A stretch of DNA of 15,824 nt from JBDREF01 sp043820045 (GTDB lineage: Bacteria; Planctomycetota; Phycisphaerae; Sedimentisphaerales; Anaerobacaceae). The notes beneath the pieces are model-generated. The model was not told the DNA's origin. It saw nothing but the letters and a program-made list of their open reading frames with translations, and made no database searches. Shown here one piece after another: positions 5,854-12,540 of this stretch. The stretch spans positions 1 to 15,824 of the forward strand of contig JBDREF010000501.1 of assembly GCA_043820045.1 (NCBI GenBank). The letters run 5' to 3'. The translations under genes were made by a program, and so were the position numbers. How positions within the stretch are numbered: position 1 is the stretch's first letter; each line of letters begins with the position of its first letter.

Positions 5854-6791
5854 TAGCTCTCCACAATTATTCCAGACCCTGCCTGATAATACTCTCGCCG
5901 CCGGCAAAACTCAAGCAGTTCGCAGGCTGCACATGCCGGCCGGGAGCGGCCGTCGCAGTTCTCAACTATGCCGATTCTTGACAGGGCAAAATCATATTTA
6001 ACAGGATCGGCCGGTTCAATCGAGGCAAAACCTTCTGTTATTTCCACGGCCGTTGACAAGGACACCGTTTTTCGACTGTAGAGCCCCAATATCTTGCACA
6101 ACCTGCCCATATGCACATCGACAGGGACCACGAGCTTGCTTTTTTCTACTGCTTTCCACAGCCCTGCATCGACGTCATCATCCCGCACCACCCAGCGCAA
6201 GAACAGGTTAAGCCTCTTGCAGGCACTGCCTCTGGCGGGGCTGACCAGCAAATACCCCAGGCCGTTACTGAGCCGCCCTTTGTGCCCCTGGGCGTGCATC
6301 GCGCACAAGGAGTCGCAAAACTGCGACAATGCCGGAATGATGTTCTTGTCGTCGGTACTATACCCGCGGGCAAAGAAATTTTCAAGACTTCCGAATTGGT
6401 CCAGGACCGTCCTGAAAAGCTCGAGCAAATCCGATATGTCGTCGCCGGCGGTGAATCGATGCTTGAAATCTTTCAGTTGCGCTCTCTTATGCCTGTCGAA
6501 GTCTTGCACGAATTCAAAAGGACTCTTTCCCATAAACTCGAACAGAAGGCCCAGGCTTTTCTCTATCTGCTGCACTCTGCCGTAGGCGAGCGAGGACGCA
6601 AGAAAGGCTGCAATTTCCATATCCACAGGTCTTGAGTATCGGTACATAAACTGCAGCGGATCCGGTTTTATGAGGCGGCGATGATTGTACCTTTCGTACA
6701 ATTTGTCCAGAACCGCCTTTATTTCGCCCTGCCGCTTATCGGAAAGGCTGTTCGATTCTACGCGTTTTGTTGCAGTTGCCGGCTTACTCAC
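5853..6791 (-). CDS. TIGR02757/DUF2400 family protein with C-terminal four-cysteine cluster site
   Basis: 312 residues, recognised as the TIGR02757 (DUF2400) family of unknown function, distantly like helix-hairpin-helix DNA glycosylases. Visible landmarks are PVDMEIAAFLASSLAYGRVQQI (residues 55-76, family signature), VPVDVHMGRL (222-231, resembling the metal/DNA-binding hairpin of glycosylases) and a C-terminal C279-x7-C287-x2-C290-x5-C296 resembling the [4Fe-4S] site of endonuclease III. A DNA repair role is possible but unproven. The start is a GTG at 6791 within the last codons of cheD (8-base overlap), preceded by GGGAG. The stop shares one base with the arsC start. The tight packing implies one transcript. 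DNA damage repair would suit an oxidative stress operon, which is inference. Confidence 0.85.
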   Translation of the reverse strand: MSKPATATKRVESNSLSDKRQGEIKAVLDKLYERYNHRRLIKPDPLQFMYRYSRPVDMEIAAFLASSLAYGRVQQIEKSLGLLFEFMGKSPFEFVQDFDRHKRAQLKDFKHRFTAGDDISDLLELFRTVLDQFGSLENFFARGYSTDDKNIIPALSQFCDSLCAMHAQGHKGRLSNGLGYLLVSPARGSACKRLNLFLRWVVRDDDVDAGLWKAVEKSKLVVPVDVHMGRLCKILGLYSRKTVSLSTAVEITEGFASIEPADPVKYDFALSRIGIVENCDGRSRPACAACELLEFCRRREYYQAGSGIIVES

Positions 6792-7263
6792 CTCTTACTC
6801 TCCCGCCGACATCGCCGGCAAATCGCCATGTCACAGTTCCGGCTTCAGTATCGAATATCACGCGCCGTCCGCGCTTGCCGGAGACCTCCTTTTTGGTGAT
6901 GGGTATGCGGGCATCGGCCAGGACCTGGAGCGCCGCATCGATATTCCTGCTGCCGATGTCGGAGTCCCGCGCGACTGTCTTGATTACCGCCGCACCGCCG
7001 AAAACCATCGCCCTGTAGTGAGAAGGCACGTCGTCTATTGCCATCAGCTTGTCCACAATGTGTCTTGTTGAAGTACTGCCGAACTGCCCTATGTCAACGG
7101 CACCGTCGCCGATTGGCCGGTCGCGAAGAAAGTGGTTCATCGCCGCCCAACCGTTCTTGATGTTATACAGGCACACGCACACGCACGAGCCCACCAAAGT
7201 CTCCAGGATAACGGACTTGCTGGTCATATGGAACTCACCGGGTTTTAAGAACTTGCGGATCAT
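6784..7263 (-). CDS. cheD: CheD-type chemoreceptor glutamine deamidase, solitary
   Basis: 159 residues from the ATG at 7263. With this start the catalytic residues fall at T22, C27 and H44 (ETLVGSCVCVCLYN ... MNHFL), the same numbers or nearly so as in Thermotoga CheD (T21, C27, H44). This supports the start over an in-frame GTG at 7287. CheD deamidates glutamines of chemoreceptors and interacts with CheC. The rest also fits the family: NIDAALQVLADARIPI and a glycine-rich C-terminus with GRRVIFDTEAG. No receptor, CheA, CheC or flagellar gene lies in the window; neighbours are a metal transporter and a TIGR02757 protein. It may act on receptors encoded elsewhere or on other proteins. The stop overlaps the next gene by 8 bases. 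Confidence 0.9.
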   Translation of the reverse strand: MIRKFLKPGEFHMTSKSVILETLVGSCVCVCLYNIKNGWAAMNHFLRDRPIGDGAVDIGQFGSTSTRHIVDKLMAIDDVPSHYRAMVFGGAAVIKTVARDSDIGSRNIDAALQVLADARIPITKKEVSGKRGRRVIFDTEAGTVTWRFAGDVGGRVRGE

Positions 7264-7307
7264 AGTCAGGTCGAACTTCCCAATCACGGTTGCAATCGCC
7301 GTGATGT

Positions 7308-8120
7308 TTACAGAAACAAGAGCAAGCTCAGGGCCATAATCATCATGCCTGCGACCAATCCGTAGGCGGCCAAATGGTGCTCGCCGTATTCTCGGGCAGT
7401 GGGCAGAAGCTCATCGAGCGAGATGAACACCATTATCCCCGCCACCGACGCAAAGAGTATACCGAATACCACCTCGTTCAGGAACGGAAAAAGTATTGCG
7501 TAGCCGATCAAAGCCCCGGCCGGCTCGGCCAATCCGGAGAGAAACGAGTAGAAAAAAGCTTTTTTTCTGCTTCCTGTTGCATAGAATATGGGGATCGAAA
7601 CAGCCACGCCTTCAGGGACATTGTGAATTGCTATGGCAATGGCAATGGCCAGTCCGAGTTTTGTGTCCTTCAGAGCGCTGACAAACGTTGCGAGTCCTTC
7701 CGGTGCATTGTGGATCGCAATTGCCAATGCCGTAAACAGGCCCATTCTGTAGAGATTCCTGAATTTGGCTGCGAGTTCGGGCTTGTCCATTTCCTCCGCC
7801 CGGTGGGCTTCGTGCGGGTTTTCAAAGGAGGGCACGAGCCTGTCTATTATGCCGATGAAGGCAATTCCGCCGAAGAAGGCCAGAACCGTGGTCCAATACC
7901 CTGTGACCGGGCCCATCTCGGCCACAAGGCACTCCTTTGCCTTGGGAAACATCTCCACAAATGAGATGTATATCATCACCCCCGCAGAGAAGCCGAGGGC
8001 CGTCGAGAGCAGCTTTGTATTAGTGCGTTTGGCGAAGAACGCAAGCGCGCTGCCAAGCCCCGTCGCCAGGCCGGCAAACAACGTCAATCCAAACGCTATC
8101 AATACGTCGTGGGACTCCAT
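7308..8120 (-). CDS. zupT: ZIP-family divalent metal transporter (ZupT-like)
   Basis: 270 residues, almost wholly hydrophobic with about eight predicted membrane segments. The two ZIP signature helices are visible: HNAPEGLATF (H137, N138, E141) and HNVPEGVAVS (H166, N167, E170), which form the metal path in the membrane. FVEMFPKA (54-61) is also typical. The loop before them carries NPHEAHRAEE, a modest histidine-containing variable loop. ZupT proteins import zinc and also iron, manganese or cobalt across the inner membrane. The ATG at 8120 lies 4 bases after the COQ7-like gene, so the two are tightly linked. Next to ferritin and diiron genes, iron, manganese or zinc supply under oxidative stress is plausible; the metal cannot be told from sequence. 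Confidence 0.93.
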   Translation of the reverse strand: MESHDVLIAFGLTLFAGLATGLGSALAFFAKRTNTKLLSTALGFSAGVMIYISFVEMFPKAKECLVAEMGPVTGYWTTVLAFFGGIAFIGIIDRLVPSFENPHEAHRAEEMDKPELAAKFRNLYRMGLFTALAIAIHNAPEGLATFVSALKDTKLGLAIAIAIAIHNVPEGVAVSIPIFYATGSRKKAFFYSFLSGLAEPAGALIGYAILFPFLNEVVFGILFASVAGIMVFISLDELLPTAREYGEHHLAAYGLVAGMMIMALSLLLFL

Positions 8121-8124
8121 AGTC

Positions 8125-8670
8125 TCAGCCGCTTATCTCGGAGGCAAGAAGCTGTCTCCATTTGTTGATATGCCCATCTTCGTCCGCCTGGTCCTTTTCT
8201 ATCACCCTGCGGGTATCCTCGTCCCAATCGACGGTCTCAAGCAGCTTGGCGTAGTGTTCGACGGCCTTTGCTTCGACCCAAATGCCCGTTTTAAGTATCG
8301 CCTTCTTGCCCAGCAGCCGCGAGCCGAAGCCGAATACAAATCCCACCATCCAGAACGCCCATCTGAAGACGTTCGGTTTAAAGCCGAACTCATAAAGCTT
8401 GACCTGAAAGTCCTGGTAATGTGTCATTTCGTTGCACATTGCGGCTATCAGATGCCGGTTGAAATCGGACTTTTCCCTGGTAATCTGAAATTTGTAGATG
8501 TTCTGCGCCATCAGCTCCAGCGTGTGAAGCGTCAGCAGACCTTTCCTTATGGACGCCAGCCTTGCGGGCTCCATCCCCTGGCCTCTGGCCTTGAAATCCT
8601 CGGCCCGCATTTGGGGGCGGACTATCGAAATATCGTAACGTCCATGTTCTTTTCTAATTTCATCCGGCAT
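8125..8670 (-). CDS. COQ7-like diiron protein (demethoxyubiquinone hydroxylase family)
   Basis: 181 residues with a ferritin-like four-helix diiron pattern: E52, E81-x2-H84 (NEMTHYQDF), E133 (VEAKAVEHY) and E164-x2-H167 (ADEDGHINKW). A hydrophobic stretch at about 104-120 (AFWMVGFVFGFG) matches the membrane-facing part of COQ7 proteins. COQ7 hydroxylates a ubiquinone precursor with O2. In this setting, with no other quinone genes nearby and anaerobic-type neighbours, another role such as peroxide or oxygen scavenging at the membrane is equally possible. The ATG at 8670 has GAGG about 9 bases upstream. The gene begins 20 bases after zwf and ends 4 bases before zupT. Family call good, reaction uncertain. 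Confidence 0.8.
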   Translation of the reverse strand: MPDEIRKEHGRYDISIVRPQMRAEDFKARGQGMEPARLASIRKGLLTLHTLELMAQNIYKFQITREKSDFNRHLIAAMCNEMTHYQDFQVKLYEFGFKPNVFRWAFWMVGFVFGFGSRLLGKKAILKTGIWVEAKAVEHYAKLLETVDWDEDTRRVIEKDQADEDGHINKWRQLLASEISG

Positions 8671-8690
8671 TTTTCATACCTCACTTCATG

Positions 8691-10262
8691 TCATTGGTAT
8701 CGGTCGTACATTGATTTTGTATAAAGCTCCCGCCACTGCCGGCCGTCGGCTTCAATGAGCCTGTCGGCTTCCGGAAAACTCTCACTGCCGGCTGCGTACG
8801 TGCCGGGCGCCGATTCATCCCGTTCCCATGCCTGAAGCAGCGGCGTCAATAGCTGCCACGAGACTTCAACGTCGTCCTGCCTTGTAAAAAGCGTCTGATC
8901 GCCAACCATGCAGTCAAGAAGCAGTCTCTGGTAAGCCTCCGGCATGTCAACCATGAAGACGCCCTTGTAACTGAAATTCATATTGAGCGTGCTCATGCAG
9001 ATCTTCGAGCCGGGTCTCTTGGCCTGGTAACTGAGCGATATTCCCTCTTCCGGCTGGATTTGAAGCACCAGGACATTGGCCGGAAGCTCGTCGAGGCCGA
9101 CCGAAGAGAACATCGAATGAGGAACCTTCCTGAACGTAATCGCAATCTCGGTATCCTTTGCCGCCAGTCTCTTGCCGGTCCTCAGATAGAAAGGAACCCC
9201 CTGCCATCTCCAGTTATCCACGAACAGCTTCATGGCGACGAAGGTCTCGGTCCTCGAATTTGCGGCGACTCCGGCCTCTTGAAGGTAACCTTTCACTGCC
9301 TTGCCATTTGCAGAGCCGGGCCCGTACTGTCCCCGGACGCAAAAATCGCCCAACCTGTCAATATCTAACGGGCGGATAGAACGCAGCAGCTTGACTTTCT
9401 CATCGCGGATATAGTCCGCCTCGAACGATATGGGCGACTCCATCGCCACCAAAGTCAGCATCTGAAGCATGTGATTCTGAAACATGTCTCGAAGGGCGCC
9501 GGCGGTGTCATAGTAGCCCGCCCTGTGTTCGACGCCGACTGTCTCGGCGATGGTGATCTGAACGTTGTCTATGTAATTGCGGTTCCAGAGGGGCTCGAAT
9601 ATGGTATTGGCGAACCGCAACATGAGGATATTCTGCACGGTCTCCTTGCCAAGATAATGGTCGATTCGATATATCTGGGATTCTTCGAAGCAGCGGCTTA
9701 TGCTGTTGTTCAGCTCGACCGCCGTCTGCAGATCTTTGCCGAACGGCTTCTCGACGACCAGCTTGGGTTGTTGCTGTACTCCGAGTCCCTGCGGACAGGC
9801 CAGCCCTGCAGAGCCAAGATGCTCGACTATCGTAGTGTACAAAAAGGGAGGGACGGACATATAGAAAACCGTGCTTCCGGAGACGTCGTACATTCCGTTC
9901 AGTTCGGCGAGCCTGGCTTTAAGGCGCTGGTAAAAGCCGGCGTCGCTGTAATCGCCGTCCATGTAGTAGAGTTTGCTCAGGAACGCGTCCAACTCCCTTG
10001 AAGACAGGAAATCGGAATCGTTTCGAATTGACTGCTCAGCCTTGATGCGAAAATCCTCGTCGGAGAATTTCTTTCGGCCGCATCCGAGAATGTAGAATCG
10101 CTCGTCGAGCAGGCCCTGCGTGTGCAGCTTGAAGATGCTCACGAGCAGCTTCCTGTGTGTAAGGTCGCCCGATGCACCGAACACAACCATCGCATTTGGG
10201 CCGGCGGCAACCTCCGCGCAAGAACTGTCTCTGTCATCTACAGATGGTTGAATTTCCTGCAT
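8691..10262 (-). CDS. zwf: Glucose-6-phosphate 1-dehydrogenase
   Basis: 523 residues, full length for the family. The NADP-binding motif GASGDLTHRK is at 29-38, EKPFG at 171-175, and the active-site signature RIDHYLGKE at 199-207. Further typical text follows: NRNYIDNVQITIAE, GYYDTAGALRDMFQNH, and a C-terminal domain with FYLRTGKRL. It oxidises glucose-6-phosphate to 6-phosphogluconolactone and makes NADPH, the first step of the oxidative pentose phosphate pathway, in the cytoplasm. No pgl or gnd is adjacent, so its presence behind rubredoxin and ahead of a diiron gene suggests it supplies reductant for the detoxifying enzymes. The ATG at 10262 has only a poor ribosome site (GAAAAG), and the upstream gap holds two small hairpins. 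Confidence 0.97.
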   Translation of the reverse strand: MQEIQPSVDDRDSSCAEVAAGPNAMVVFGASGDLTHRKLLVSIFKLHTQGLLDERFYILGCGRKKFSDEDFRIKAEQSIRNDSDFLSSRELDAFLSKLYYMDGDYSDAGFYQRLKARLAELNGMYDVSGSTVFYMSVPPFLYTTIVEHLGSAGLACPQGLGVQQQPKLVVEKPFGKDLQTAVELNNSISRCFEESQIYRIDHYLGKETVQNILMLRFANTIFEPLWNRNYIDNVQITIAETVGVEHRAGYYDTAGALRDMFQNHMLQMLTLVAMESPISFEADYIRDEKVKLLRSIRPLDIDRLGDFCVRGQYGPGSANGKAVKGYLQEAGVAANSRTETFVAMKLFVDNWRWQGVPFYLRTGKRLAAKDTEIAITFRKVPHSMFSSVGLDELPANVLVLQIQPEEGISLSYQAKRPGSKICMSTLNMNFSYKGVFMVDMPEAYQRLLLDCMVGDQTLFTRQDDVEVSWQLLTPLLQAWERDESAPGTYAAGSESFPEADRLIEADGRQWRELYTKSMYDRYQ

Positions 10263-10278
10263 TGCAATTGCTTTTCAG

Positions 10279-10310
10279 GTTCGTAGCGGAGCGAACATCG
10301 GACAGGTCCG
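10279..10310 (-). other. Two small hairpins in the rubredoxin-zwf gap
   Basis: GTTCG/CGAAC (10279-10283 with 10292-10296) and CGGAC/GTCCG (10299-10303 with 10306-10310) lie between the rubredoxin stop and the zwf start. There is no T-run, so they are not clear terminators. They may affect mRNA processing or the level of zwf translation, given the weak zwf ribosome site. Confidence 0.3.
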
Positions 10311-10323
10311 TCCGCAAAATCGT

Positions 10324-10488
10324 TCAATCTTCGATCGCCTCGAATTCTTCTTTGCCGACGCCGCACTCGGGGCAAACCCAGTCGTCGGGCAAATCCTCAA
10401 AAGCGGTGCCCGCTTCCACGCCGCTGTCAGGATCACCCGCATCCGGGTCGTAAACGTATCCGCACATAAGACACTTGTACTTTTTCAT
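10324..10488 (-). CDS. rd: Rubredoxin
   Basis: 54 residues. The iron site is C6-x2-C9 (KYKCLMCGYVYD) and C39-x2-C42 (DDWVCPECGVGK), with the usual aromatic residues Y4, Y11, Y13 and W37 and an acidic surface. This is a complete classical one-iron rubredoxin. It carries single electrons in the cytoplasm to flavodiiron proteins, rubrerythrin and superoxide reductase, all encoded upstream in the same block. The ATG at 10488 has a consensus AGGAG seven bases upstream. It starts 92 bases after the diiron gene before it. An NAD(P)H:rubredoxin reductase was not seen in the window and must come from elsewhere. Confidence 0.97.
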   Translation of the reverse strand: MKKYKCLMCGYVYDPDAGDPDSGVEAGTAFEDLPDDWVCPECGVGKEEFEAIED

Positions 10489-10580
10489 TTGTTAGCTCCT
10501 TGCTTCGATATTTTCTGCGACTTCTTTCCGATAATGTAAATAGCCGCCGTTGGCACAGTCTTTAGACCATCCGCATCCGG

Positions 10581-11069
10581 CTAATCTGTCTTATTGAGTA
10601 ACCGCTCGAGAATGGTAACGTGCCGCATTTCTTCCTTGATAATCTCGTCAATCTTGTCCTGCTCAGCTCCGGCGGAGATGAAATCTTTAAGGCCTTTGTA
10701 GAACACGATGGTGTCACGTTCCTTCTTAACTGCCGTCATCAGGATATCCGCGACGGTCCTGCCGCCTCGCAGCTCTTCGCCCGGGACGGGCCCAATGGTA
10801 AAGACCGCAAGGCCGGCCATAGCCTTCGGATCAGGCAGCAGTTCTTCGGCCTTGGCCGTTCCCGGCTGTCTGCTTAATCCCACATTATCTCGTTTCATAC
10901 GAGCGAAGAGCTTTTCGTGTCTAATCTCCCACTCGGCAAGCTGAAGGAAGATTCCGCGAACCAGCGAATCGGACGCCAGTTCCGCTGCTGCACGGTAAAA
11001 TTTTGCGCCGTTGCGCTCGATTTGCTCGGCAATTTCAAACACTTCAAAAGCACTGTACGTCACAGTCAC
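10581..11069 (-). CDS. Ferritin-like diiron protein (rubrerythrin-related), copy 1
   Basis: 162 residues, four-helix ferritin-like fold without a rubredoxin domain. Ligand pattern: E18 (AEQIERNG), E48-x2-H51 (AEWEIRHEKLF), E117 (KKERDTIVFY) and E147-x2-H150 (EEMRHVTILE). It is a clear paralogue of the next gene upstream, sharing FE-AEQIERNG-FYRAAAE and the RHEK helix; the middle third (residues 61-105) differs. Such proteins reduce peroxide or handle iron, though the exact activity is not shown. The start is a GTG at 11069 with AAAGG about 8 bases upstream; a second GTG two codons later is possible. It lies 64 bases after its paralogue and is followed by rubredoxin, a likely electron donor. 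Confidence 0.86.
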   Translation of the reverse strand: MTVTYSAFEVFEIAEQIERNGAKFYRAAAELASDSLVRGIFLQLAEWEIRHEKLFARMKRDNVGLSRQPGTAKAEELLPDPKAMAGLAVFTIGPVPGEELRGGRTVADILMTAVKKERDTIVFYKGLKDFISAGAEQDKIDEIIKEEMRHVTILERLLNKTD

Positions 11070-11086
11070 CGCGCTGCCTTTCGCAG

Positions 11087-11124
11087 TTGCCCGGGCAAAT
11101 CTCCCACTTCGCCGCCGGCCGGCG
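11087..11124. repeat. Two perfect 12-bp palindromes between the diiron paralogues
   Basis: TTGCCCGGGCAA (11087-11098) and CGCCGGCCGGCG (11113-11124) are each perfect 12-base palindromes inside a 64-base gap. Their centres are 26 bases apart. They may be protein-binding sites or RNA stems near the weak start of the downstream gene. No T-run follows on either strand, so neither is a classical terminator. Confidence 0.45.
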
Positions 11125-11133
11125 TCTTAGCTA

Positions 11134-11616
11134 TCACAAGGTCTCCAGTTTGTGCTGCAAGATAGCGACGTGGCTGATCTCTTCTCTGACGATGTCAGTG
11201 ACCATTTCCTTGCCCGCCTTGTCCGAGACGGCCTCGATCAGGCCGACATAGAAAGCAACGGAATCCCTTTCCACATCGATAGCCATTTTCAAGACTTCCT
11301 CCGGCGTGTCCTTGCCGGCCAACTGCTCGGCCGGATCGGTTTTGACGTTGAAAATATGACCGTCTGCCATCACGCGAAGGTACATCATCGCCTGTCCGTC
11401 GGGATCGAAAACAGGTTTGTTTTCGCCGGTTCCGGCAAGCTCCGCACGCATCGACGCAAAAGTCTTCTCGTGCCTGCCTTCCCATTCGGCAAGTGTGGTC
11501 AGCAGCTCTCGCACGGTGGGGAACTTCTCGGCGGCGGCGCGATAGAACCTGCCGCCGTTTCTCTCTATCTGCTCGGCCATCTCGAAGACTTCGTCGGCAC
11601 TGAAAGGTTTACTCAT
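11134..11616 (-). CDS. Ferritin-like diiron protein (rubrerythrin-related), copy 2
   Basis: 160 residues from the ATG at 11616 (MSKPFSADEVFEMAEQIE). Ligands are E18, E46-x2-H49 (AEWEGRHEKTF), E116 (DVERDSVAFY) and E146-x2-H149 (EEISHVAILQ), as in the following paralogue. The central segment, with DPDGQAMMYLRVMADGHIF, differs from copy 1. The ATG overlaps the ferritin stop in ATGA and has GGGAG about 8 bases upstream, so translation follows ferritin directly. A longer in-frame reading up to 11898 lies inside the ferritin gene in another frame and is spurious. A peroxide- or iron-handling role is expected from family and neighbours; substrates are unproven. Confidence 0.88.
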   Translation of the reverse strand: MSKPFSADEVFEMAEQIERNGGRFYRAAAEKFPTVRELLTTLAEWEGRHEKTFASMRAELAGTGENKPVFDPDGQAMMYLRVMADGHIFNVKTDPAEQLAGKDTPEEVLKMAIDVERDSVAFYVGLIEAVSDKAGKEMVTDIVREEISHVAILQHKLETL

Positions 11617-12134
11617 GGCTGTTCTCCCTGTGCCGCAGGCGGTGTAAATACTCTCTGCCCCAATTCGCGATCGAGCATAAACATCCCGCCGGGCGCATCT
11701 TTCATCATCTTGAGCTGCTGCACTACGTTGTCGGCGGAGGCTTCTTCTTCCACCTGCTCGTTGACAAACCATTGGAGGAAAGTATTGGTTGCATGGTCCT
11801 TCTCTTCTATTGCGAGATTCACGAGGTTGTTGACCAGGCCCGTTACTTTTTGTTCGTGTGCGTACGCCGCCTCGAAAACCGCCAGAGGCGAATCCCATTC
11901 GGTCTGAGGCCCTTCAATGGCTTTCAACGTAATTCTGCCGCCTCGTTCGTCGATGAAGTTGTACATCTTCGTCACGTGGAAGATTTCTTCCTGCGTCTGC
12001 ACTCTCATCCAGTTGGCGAAGCCGTTCAAATTCAGAGATCTGAAATAGGCCTCCATCGACAGGTACAGATATGCCGAGTACAGCTCGGCGTTCACTTGCC
12101 CGTTCAGGGCATTTTCCATCTTTTTACTGATCAT
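11613..12134 (-). CDS. ftnA: Ferritin (non-haem, FtnA type)
   Basis: 173 residues. The ferroxidase ligands fall at the same numbers as in Escherichia coli FtnA: E17, E50, H53, E94, Q127 and E130 (NAELYSAYLYLSMEA, QEEIFHVTK, AHEQK, QWFVNEQVEEE). It forms a hollow 24-mer that oxidises ferrous iron and stores it, lowering Fenton chemistry in the cytoplasm. The protein ends in a short proline-rich tail. The ATG at 12134 starts 3 bases after the desulfoferrodoxin stop, and the stop overlaps the next start by 4 bases, so it sits in the most tightly packed part of the block. Confidence 0.96.
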   Translation of the reverse strand: MISKKMENALNGQVNAELYSAYLYLSMEAYFRSLNLNGFANWMRVQTQEEIFHVTKMYNFIDERGGRITLKAIEGPQTEWDSPLAVFEAAYAHEQKVTGLVNNLVNLAIEEKDHATNTFLQWFVNEQVEEEASADNVVQQLKMMKDAPGGMFMLDRELGQRVFTPPAAQGEQP

Positions 12135-12137
12135 AGT

Positions 12138-12512
12138 CTAACCTTTCCAGAGCCCATGAACGTTGCAGTGCTCTCTTGCGCTCACTGAGACGGCCTCAAC
12201 ACCGAATGTTGCCTCGGGCTCATCTCCCGGCTTGAGGAATTGCCGGTATGCCTTGCCGTCGGCCAGAAGCTCGATCCATTCGATGAGATGCTCTTCCTTC
12301 ATCGGGTGCGGCACAGAGCCGACTTTGACCTTGTAACCACCGTCTATCTTTTCGATTACAGGGACATGCTTTTCCGTAGCCGCATCGGCGGTCTTTTCTG
12401 CCAGCAGTTCCATCGGGCTGCCACAGCACACCAATTCGCCTGCGCCGCCGTGGAGTACCTCCACGATGTTGCCGCACGCTTTGCATTTGTAAATCTGTAG
12501 TCTTTCAGCCAT
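12138..12512 (-). CDS. dfx: Desulfoferrodoxin (two-iron superoxide reductase)
   Basis: 124 residues. The N-terminal desulforedoxin-like centre I uses C10, C13, C29 and C30 (YKCKACGN, LVCCGS). The catalytic centre II uses H49, H69, H75, C116 and H119, with the conserved E47-K48 beside the first histidine (TEKHVPV, VPHPMKEEHLIEWI, EHCNVHGLW). It reduces superoxide to hydrogen peroxide in the cytoplasm without releasing oxygen, usually with rubredoxin as donor. Peroxide formed could then be removed by rubrerythrin and thiol peroxidase of the same block. The ATG at 12512 follows roo by 28 bases, and ferritin begins 3 bases after its stop. Confidence 0.96.
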   Translation of the reverse strand: MAERLQIYKCKACGNIVEVLHGGAGELVCCGSPMELLAEKTADAATEKHVPVIEKIDGGYKVKVGSVPHPMKEEHLIEWIELLADGKAYRQFLKPGDEPEATFGVEAVSVSAREHCNVHGLWKG

Positions 12513-12540
12513 AATCCAATCCCTTTCATTATCCGGGAGT

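Noticed and set aside
11617..11898. N-terminal extension of diiron copy 2
   Set aside because: The extension reads through ferritin in a wrong frame; the ATG at 11616 with GGGAG and ATGA overlap is the real start.
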